NCBI GenBank assembly: GCA_013792005.1
Contig: VMSU01000084.1
Span: forward strand, 1 to 46,589
Reading direction: 5' to 3'
Source: Desulfobulbaceae bacterium
GTDB taxonomy: Bacteria > Desulfobacterota > Desulfobulbia > Desulfobulbales > VMSU01
DNA: 46,589 bases
Below, in pieces: positions 41,264 to 46,589 of the stretch. The translations under genes were made by a program, and so were the position numbers. Every line of letters starts with the position of its first letter. Positions within the stretch are counted from its first letter, which is position 1. The notes under the pieces are model-generated. The model was given only the letters and a program-made list of their open reading frames with translations. It was not told the origin of the DNA and ran no database searches.

Positions 41264-41701
41264 TTAGAGGGTGACGATATAGCCTTTACTGCCCTCTGGC
41301 GCTTTTTCGACGGGATAGATGCTCAAGTCACGTTGAGCTGGACCTGCCAGGCGTTTACCCTCGGTGTCGAAGCGGCTGTGATGACAGGGGCAGACTAACT
41401 GGTGGGCGGTTTCATCGTACGAGAGGGTGCAGCCCAGATGGGTGCAGCGGCGGGAGACGGCCCACGCCGTATCCTCGCCACGAAAGAGAATGAAGTCACG
41501 CTCTATGGCAAATCCCCGTAGACTTAAGTCTTTGTCGATCTTGATCTGAATGGGTTTTTTGGGCAGACGAAAATTCAGGAAGCGGAACAGGGGATAGGTC
41601 ATGGCGGTGAGGATCAGCCAACCGAGTCCTTGGCGCAGAAAACGCCGACGTGAAGTTGCAAAGATCTTTGACCCGGAGGTGACTGGGGGGGGCTGGGGCA
41701 T
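41264..41701 (-). CDS. Rieske [2Fe-2S] protein, Tat-type signal
   Basis: A 145-residue protein with a twin-arginine-like leader (SRRRFLRQGLGWLILTAM) that also acts as a membrane anchor, and a Rieske fold: CTHLGC and CPCHHS supply the two Cys and two His cluster ligands, and the short GPAQRDL loop follows. It resembles the iron-sulfur subunit of cytochrome bc complexes, but no cytochrome b or c1 gene is adjacent, so the partner must be elsewhere. It lies 11 bases after coaD in the same direction. Confidence 0.93.
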   Translation of the reverse strand: MPQPPPVTSGSKIFATSRRRFLRQGLGWLILTAMTYPLFRFLNFRLPKKPIQIKIDKDLSLRGFAIERDFILFRGEDTAWAVSRRCTHLGCTLSYDETAHQLVCPCHHSRFDTEGKRLAGPAQRDLSIYPVEKAPEGSKGYIVTL

Positions 41702-41712
41702 GGATTTTGGCG

Positions 41713-42234
41713 CTATTTCATAAATTTTTCGCGCAGTTGTTCACAGACGTGGTCTGGGACCAGGCCGCTGACATCACCGCCATGCCGGGCGACGTCCTTG
41801 ATAATGCTTGAGCTGATGTAGATCCAGCGAAAGGCGGTCATCAAGAAGACCGTCTCCACTTCCCGTTCAAGGCGGCGGTTCATTAGTGCTAATTGGAACT
41901 CGAACTCGAAATCGGAGACCGCGCGCATCCCACGGACGAGGGCTTTGGCCCCTCGCCGGTAGGCATAATCAACCAACAGGCCTTCAACTGAAGCAACTTC
42001 GATTCGCGGGTCGTCGTCGGGAAAACAGTTGCGGATCATCTGCAATCGTTCGTCAATAGTGAAGGTTGGAGTCTTGGTGGGGTTTTTTGCCACCGCCACG
42101 ATCACCCGGTCAAAGAGGTGCAGAGCCCGCTGAATGATGTCGAGGTGTCCCATGGTGATCGGGTCGAAGGTGCCAGGATACACAGCTACCCGGTCAGCCG
42201 TTTTTTCGGCCAGAAATGGCTCATAGGCTGTCAT
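41713..42234 (-). CDS. coaD: Phosphopantetheine adenylyltransferase
   Basis: A 173-residue nucleotidyltransferase of the usual length. It has YPGTFDPITMGHLDII with the T/HxGH motif, then AVAKNPTKTPTF, VRGMRAVSDFEFEFQLALMNRRL, and the ISSSIIKDVARHGGDVSG signature near the end. It makes dephospho-CoA from 4'-phosphopantetheine and ATP. An AAGAAGGA site precedes the ATG. The order rsmD-coaD is conserved in many bacteria. Confidence 0.97.
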   Translation of the reverse strand: MTAYEPFLAEKTADRVAVYPGTFDPITMGHLDIIQRALHLFDRVIVAVAKNPTKTPTFTIDERLQMIRNCFPDDDPRIEVASVEGLLVDYAYRRGAKALVRGMRAVSDFEFEFQLALMNRRLEREVETVFLMTAFRWIYISSSIIKDVARHGGDVSGLVPDHVCEQLREKFMK

Positions 42235-42271
42235 TGGTTAGTCCTTCTTGGGGGTGTGTTTTGAGGAGGTG

Positions 42272-42862
42272 TCAAGGAAGTTCGTTGGTGTATTGGTTTT
42301 CATAGAGCCAGAAACCGGTGTCTCCATAGGTCCGATGATCATACAGCCTCAGTTTGCCAAAGGCCTCCGGCAGTGTTTCAGAGCTATCGTCTTCGACAAT
42401 GACTACCCCTGCTTCACTGACCAGCCCGTGTTCAAGGAGTAAGGGCAGGAGGTGGCTACCTGTGCCTTGTTTGTAAGGTGGATCGATAAAGATAATATCG
42501 AATGGTTGAGGCTGTAGGCGGTTCTTCGTCCAAAAGGCAAGGCCCTTCATCAGGTTATGATGGGCAACATGGGATCGGTCAGCAAAACCACAAATTGTAA
42601 TATTTTGCAGAATCAGATCAATGGCTAATGGGTTGTTGTCGACAAAGACCGCCTTGTTTGCCCCGCGACTTAATGCCTCAAGGCCCAGAGCCCCAGTCCC
42701 GGCAAAAAGGTCAAGGACTGCTGCCTCACGCATCAAATCCCAGCCCAGGATACTGAATAGAGCCTCTCGTGCCCGGTCGGCGGTGGGGCGGATGGTCTTG
42801 CCGCTCCGTTCACCTGGAGCTGCTAGCCGACGCCCCTTGGCTTGTCCGGCGATGATTCGCAA
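42272..42862 (-). CDS. rsmD: 16S rRNA (guanine-966-N2)-methyltransferase
   Basis: A 196-residue class I methyltransferase. It starts MRIIAGQAKGRRL when TTG at 42862 is used; this TTG lies one base after the asd stop codon with AAGGA about eleven bases upstream, and no ATG is available near the conserved N-terminus. Motif I is LDLFAGTGALGLEALSRGA and the catalytic motif is FIDPPY. It methylates G966 of 16S rRNA in the 30S subunit. The TTG start suggests modest translation coupled to asd. Confidence 0.95.
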   Translation of the reverse strand: MRIIAGQAKGRRLAAPGERSGKTIRPTADRAREALFSILGWDLMREAAVLDLFAGTGALGLEALSRGANKAVFVDNNPLAIDLILQNITICGFADRSHVAHHNLMKGLAFWTKNRLQPQPFDIIFIDPPYKQGTGSHLLPLLLEHGLVSEAGVVIVEDDSSETLPEAFGKLRLYDHRTYGDTGFWLYENQYTNELP

Positions 42863-42863
42863 A

Positions 42864-43892
42864 TTATAGGTAGTCCTTGATCAGGACTTCGGCAATCTGG
42901 ACAGCGTTTAAGGCGGCGCCTTTTAAGATATTGTCCGCTACTACCCACATGTTGATGCCATTGTCGATGGTCTCATCTTCGCGGATGCGACCGACCAGGG
43001 TTTCGAATTTGCCTGCGCAATCAATAGCCAGCGGATAGACCGAGTTTGCCGGATCATCAACCAGTTTTACTCCTGGAGCCTTGGCGAGCAGGGCCTTGAC
43101 TTCAGCTGCGGTAATTTTTCTTCTGGTCTCAATATTGACAGACTCCGAGTGGCCATAGAATACCGGCACTCGAACCGTGGTTGCTGTAACCTTAACTTCA
43201 GGGTCTTCAAAGATCTTGACGGTTTCGTTGACCATCTTCATCTCTTCCTTGGTGTAGCCATTGTCAATGAAGCTGTCAATCTGGGGCAGGCAGTTGAAGG
43301 CGATCTGGTGAGGATAGACATTATTGGTGATGGCGTTACCTGCCACCCAGTCTTTAACCTGTTGCTCTAGCTCCTCGATGGCTTTGGCTCCGGTCCCTGA
43401 GACCGCCTGGTAGGTTGAAACCACGATGCGTTTGATGCCGACGGCATCGTAAATGGGTTTCAAGGCCACCAGCATTTGGATGGTTGAGCAGTTCGGATTG
43501 GCAATGATACCGCGTTTGGTATATTGAGCAATGGCGTGAGGGTTGACCTCAGGAACAACCAGAGGAATTTCTTGGTCCATGCGGAAGGCGCTGGAGTTGT
43601 CAACCACTACTGCGCCTGCGGCTGCTGCTGCGGGTGTAAATTCAAGAGAGCGTGAGCCCCCGGCGGAAAAAAGAGCGATGTCAATTCCGGCGAAGGAATC
43701 CTTTGTCATCTCCTGGACCTCGATCTCTTTGCCCTGAAAGGTAAATTTTTTACCGACCGACCGTGCCGAAGCCAGCAGTCTCAATTCGTTAATAGGGAAC
43801 TGACGTCGAGCCAGGGTTTCCAGCATTGCCCCGCCAACAGCGCCGGTGGCGCCGGCCACCGCAATATTAAATGTTGTCTTCTTTGCTGCCAT
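42864..43892 (-). CDS. asd: Aspartate-semialdehyde dehydrogenase
   Basis: A 342-residue enzyme. It has the NADP-binding VAGATGAVGGAMLETL, the SAGGSRSLEF loop, the active-site Cys in NPNCSTIQM, and the YQAVSGTGAKAIEEL and YPHQIAFNCLPQID segments. It reduces aspartyl phosphate to aspartate semialdehyde on the way to lysine, methionine and threonine. An AAAGGA site lies two bases upstream of the ATG. The gap to leuA (109 bases) has no obvious terminator. Confidence 0.97.
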   Translation of the reverse strand: MAAKKTTFNIAVAGATGAVGGAMLETLARRQFPINELRLLASARSVGKKFTFQGKEIEVQEMTKDSFAGIDIALFSAGGSRSLEFTPAAAAAGAVVVDNSSAFRMDQEIPLVVPEVNPHAIAQYTKRGIIANPNCSTIQMLVALKPIYDAVGIKRIVVSTYQAVSGTGAKAIEELEQQVKDWVAGNAITNNVYPHQIAFNCLPQIDSFIDNGYTKEEMKMVNETVKIFEDPEVKVTATTVRVPVFYGHSESVNIETRRKITAAEVKALLAKAPGVKLVDDPANSVYPLAIDCAGKFETLVGRIREDETIDNGINMWVVADNILKGAALNAVQIAEVLIKDYL

Positions 43893-44001
43893 TGTCCTTT
43901 ACTCCAAAAAAATAGATATTATGTCGATGAGTAGACTCTCGTCCGATGGTGTTTGAATGTGAGTTGTGACACCTTCATTTAAAAAGACTACAGATTAATT
44001 G

Positions 44002-45546
44002 TCATCCTTTGAGCTTTAGATATTCAAGGCGATTGAGTCCGTTGAGGTAGGCTTTGGCCGCGGCGGTGACGATATCAGGATCAGCGCCCTGGCCCAACAC
44101 TACCTTGCCGTTATCGCCCTCGATTCGAACCATGACCTCCCCTTGGGCATCGGTGCCGCCGGTGATGGAACTCACGGCGAAATAGAGTAATTTACTCTGG
44201 GTGCCGGTAAGGTTGGCGATGGCTCGGAAGGTGGCGTCAATAGGGCCAACCCCGAGGGCCGCACCTTTGACCTCTTCTCCGTTGACCCTCATCAGCACCG
44301 CCGAGGTCGGCAGGGTCTTACTGCCGCTCATCGCGCCAAGTGATAGAAGCTCATACGACTCTGGGACTCGGAAGATCTCATCCATCATGATTGCCTCCAG
44401 GTCTTCGTCAAACATATCTTTTTTGAGGTCGGCGACGGCTTTGAAGCGGGTGAAGACTCGGTCCAGCTCGTCGTCCTTAAGGGTGTATCCCATTGAGGTG
44501 ATGCGGTCTTTTAATGCGTGACGACCGGAGTGTTTTCCCAGGACCAGGGTGCCTTTGGAGAGACCGATGTCACAGGGGTTCATGATCTCGTAGGTGCTGC
44601 GTTCCTTGAGCATCCCGTCCTGATGGATTCCGGACTCATGGGCAAAGGCGTTGGCCCCGACGATGGCTTTGTTTGGTTGGACCATAATTCCGGTGATGGT
44701 GCTGGCCATGCGACTTGTGGGGTGGATATGCTCGGTGACGATATCGGTTCGGACGTTCATCTGGTCGGCTCGGGTACGGATGGCCATAACCACCTCTTCG
44801 AGAGCGGTGTTGCCTGCTCGTTCACCAAGTCCGTTGATGGTGCATTCAATCTGACGGGCGCCTGCTTTTACAGCGGCTAGTGAGTTGGCGACTGCAAGGC
44901 CGAGGTCATTATGACAGTGCACGCTGATGATCGCTTTGTGGATGCTGGGGATATTATTCATCAGGTACGCGATCTTGGCGCCGAATTCATCGGGCACGGC
45001 GTAACCGGTGGTGTCGGGAAAGTTCAGGACTCGGGCTCCAGCCTGGATGACAGCCTCAAAGACAGAGCAGACAAAGTCAAGATCGCTGCGCGAGGCATCT
45101 TCGGCGGAGAACTCGACATTTGAGGTGTACTTGGCGGCGTGCTTAACCGAGGCCACAGCCAGTTCCATCACTTGATCCCGGCTCATTTTGAGTTTGTAGC
45201 GCAGGTGAATGTCAGAGGTGGCCAGAAAGGTATGAATTCTTGGGTTTTCTCCGTTCTTCAGCGATTCCCATGCTGTGTCGATATCGCGTTGATTGCAACG
45301 GGCGAGCGCTGCGACCTGGATGCCACGAATATTATCGGCGATGTTTTTAACGCAACTAAAATCTCCTTTAGACGCAATCGGAAATCCGGCTTCAATGATA
45401 TCGATGTTGAGTTTGACAAATTGCTGGGCCAGGCGAAATTTTTCCTGCATGTTCATGCTGGCGCCTGGTGATTGTTCTCCATCGCGGAGGGTCGTGTCAA
45501 AAATGAAGATCTTGTCATGACCCAGGGGCTGGTCAAAAGCGCTCAT
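44002..45546 (-). CDS. leuA: 2-isopropylmalate synthase
   Basis: A 514-residue enzyme with DTTLRDGEQSPGASM at the N-terminus, HCHNDLGLAVANSLAAVKAG and INGLGERAGNTALEEVVMAI, the two signatures of the family, and a HESGIHQDGMLK segment. The C-terminal ~120 residues form the leucine-sensing regulatory domain. It condenses acetyl-CoA and 2-ketoisovalerate in leucine synthesis. A GGAGGAA ribosome-binding site precedes the ATG and a small hairpin (CCCAG/CTGGG at 45559-45575) sits directly before it. A citramalate synthase cannot be ruled out by motifs alone but is less likely given the ilvN neighbour. Confidence 0.93.
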   Translation of the reverse strand: MSAFDQPLGHDKIFIFDTTLRDGEQSPGASMNMQEKFRLAQQFVKLNIDIIEAGFPIASKGDFSCVKNIADNIRGIQVAALARCNQRDIDTAWESLKNGENPRIHTFLATSDIHLRYKLKMSRDQVMELAVASVKHAAKYTSNVEFSAEDASRSDLDFVCSVFEAVIQAGARVLNFPDTTGYAVPDEFGAKIAYLMNNIPSIHKAIISVHCHNDLGLAVANSLAAVKAGARQIECTINGLGERAGNTALEEVVMAIRTRADQMNVRTDIVTEHIHPTSRMASTITGIMVQPNKAIVGANAFAHESGIHQDGMLKERSTYEIMNPCDIGLSKGTLVLGKHSGRHALKDRITSMGYTLKDDELDRVFTRFKAVADLKKDMFDEDLEAIMMDEIFRVPESYELLSLGAMSGSKTLPTSAVLMRVNGEEVKGAALGVGPIDATFRAIANLTGTQSKLLYFAVSSITGGTDAQGEVMVRIEGDNGKVVLGQGADPDIVTAAAKAYLNGLNRLEYLKLKG

Positions 45547-45660
45547 GGTTGTTCCTCCCCCAGCTAGTGACTGGGATGTATTAATGCCCCGCTAAGGGGT
45601 GAGTTTGATAACTGTGTCTGTTTGGCCGTTGACTTGCAAAACGGACCGTATGGTTACTGG

Positions 45661-45691
45661 AAAAAAAGGAATCAGCAGGGCGCTCTGTTCC
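45661..45691 (-). terminator. Intrinsic terminator after psd
   Basis: On the minus strand GGAACAG (45691-45685) pairs with CTGATTCC (45675-45668), with one bulged A, and is followed by seven T residues (45667-45661). It begins inside the psd stop codon and separates psd from leuA. Confidence 0.55.
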
Positions 45692-46341
45692 TATAGGGGG
45701 AATCGTCCGAGAATTGTTTCTCCAGCTTTTACCCTCTGGCCATTTTTTACTTCAATGCGGAGTTCTGCGGGAAGGTAAAGATCTACCCTGGAGCCAAAGC
45801 GGATCATGCCAAAACGTGACCCTTTGGTTAAAGTATCTCCTTTTTCAGCCCAGCAAACGATTCGTCGGGCAATCAGGCCGGCCATCTGGACACAGGCTAG
45901 TCGACGATTACCAATGGTGCTAAGGATTAATGCGCAGGTTTCGTTCTCCAGGCCGGCCCGCATCGAGTCGGCGGAGTAAAATTTTCCGGAAGAGTATATG
46001 ATCTGCTCAACAGTTCCCGTGATTGGTGTCCGGTTGACGTGGACATCAAAAACGTTCATAAAAATGCTGATTTTCTGGACATCTGCCATCAGGAAACGAT
46101 CATCGTGAACTTTGGGGTCAATCACGATGATTCGCCCGTCTGCCGGGGATATCAGCGCCAAGTCGTCATTGGGAACAATTCGAGAGGGGTCACGGAAAAA
46201 ATAGAGGACAAAGGCGGTGACTGCCAGGCCGGTCAAAGTCGCAACTTGCTGATTGAGCAGGGCCATGATTACTGTGGCAAAGGCGGCAAACAGGATGAAT
46301 GGAACGCCCTCATTCGCAACTGGAATGCGTATTGATTTCAT
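45691..46341 (-). CDS. psd: Phosphatidylserine decarboxylase proenzyme (short, PSD-A type)
   Basis: A 216-residue proenzyme of the short type. Two hydrophobic segments (about residues 12-48) anchor it, and the C-terminal FGSRVDLYLPAEL holds the Gly-Ser pair where self-cleavage yields the pyruvoyl cofactor. MNVFDVHVNRTPITG is also typical. It makes phosphatidylethanolamine from phosphatidylserine. The synthase gene pssA, which often follows psd, is not in the 145-base gap to leuA, so it lies elsewhere. Confidence 0.95.
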   Translation of the reverse strand: MKSIRIPVANEGVPFILFAAFATVIMALLNQQVATLTGLAVTAFVLYFFRDPSRIVPNDDLALISPADGRIIVIDPKVHDDRFLMADVQKISIFMNVFDVHVNRTPITGTVEQIIYSSGKFYSADSMRAGLENETCALILSTIGNRRLACVQMAGLIARRIVCWAEKGDTLTKGSRFGMIRFGSRVDLYLPAELRIEVKNGQRVKAGETILGRFPL

Positions 46342-46462
46342 AAGGTTACTTGATAGACTCGCAACAAGGTGTGATGGTTAAGCAACAGTGCTTTGCAACC
46401 CAGGAGATCGAACTTTTCGAAGTCTGCGCTCATCTGCGATGCAGCAGTTACTTTGTTGACAG

Positions 46463-46497
46463 AAAAAACAAAGCACTACCTGGAGAAGTAGTGCTTT
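46463..46497 (-). terminator. Intrinsic terminator after ilvN
   Basis: AAAGCACTAC (46470-46479) and GTAGTGCTTT (46488-46497) make a perfect ten-pair stem with an eight-base loop; on the minus strand it is followed by GTTTTTTCT. It lies 37 bases beyond the ilvN stop codon. Confidence 0.85.
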
Positions 46498-46533
46498 GGG
46501 GGGTATGTTGAAAATTTGGCAGGATTAATGTGC

Positions 46534-46589
46534 TTATTTGGCTGCCCTGGTCATTGCAACCGCCCCTGTTCTGACAATCTCCTGAATGC
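46534..46589 (-). CDS. ilvN: Acetolactate synthase small subunit, C-terminal end only
   Basis: Only the last 17 codons and the stop are inside the window. The reading IQEIVRTGAVAMTRAAK matches the conserved end of acetolactate synthase regulatory subunits (a GIxEIARTGKxAL-like pattern). The catalytic subunit and the rest of ilvN should lie to the right. Its place before psd and leuA fits a branched-chain amino-acid region. The fragment is short, so the call rests on this one motif and the context. Confidence 0.6.
   Translation of the reverse strand, partial: IQEIVRTGAVAMTRAAK

Overview
The window reads as a chromosomal segment of a Gram-negative anaerobe, most likely a Desulfobacterota (Deltaproteobacteria, Desulfobulbales-like) organism. 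This is inferred from a periplasmic multihaem c-type cytochrome with 13 CXXCH motifs, the housekeeping series ilvN-psd-leuA-asd-rsmD-coaD, and the overall codon and GC character. No rRNA, tRNA or CRISPR array was found.

Region A (1-16609) is a surface-polysaccharide locus. On the plus strand lie a GT4 glycosyltransferase, a small basic ORF, a GT2-GT4 fusion, a radical SAM/SPASM protein, an acyltransferase-3, an MBOAT plus AlgJ-like O-acetylation pair, and a Wzm-type ABC permease with no ATPase beside it. On the minus strand, converging on wzm, lie two GT4s, two GT2s and a B12-binding radical SAM protein. Region B (16815-22205) holds a hipBA toxin-antitoxin module, a 219-bp element with terminal inverted repeats, and the dTDP-L-rhamnose genes rfbA-rfbC-rfbD-rfbB, with a REP-like hairpin between rfbD and rfbB.

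Region C (22449-27091) is the most unusual part. Four minus-strand genes overlap end to start and encode a C39-like cysteine peptidase, an RLAN/RimK ATP-grasp ligase, a GCS2-type carboxylate-amine ligase, and an N-formylglutamate-amidohydrolase/Nudix fusion. Together they look like a system that makes, trims or attaches a small amide-linked (gamma-glutamyl or peptide-like) product that is not known. Region D (27118-37051) directly abuts it: a GH17-GT2 beta-glucan synthase with a long leader, a secreted clan GH-A-like protein whose expected nucleophile Glu is Gln, two LTA-synthase/OpgB-like phosphotransferases and an OpgC-like acyltransferase. I infer a periplasmic or surface beta-glucan that is synthesised and then decorated, by analogy with osmoregulated periplasmic glucans.

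Region E (37078-46589) is mostly conserved: the multihaem cytochrome with odd CX4CH and CX3CH motifs at its two ends, hrpB, a stand-alone Rieske protein, coaD, rsmD, asd, leuA, psd and the 3' end of ilvN. Clear intrinsic terminators follow psd and ilvN. All functions are read from sequence motifs; no database search was possible.
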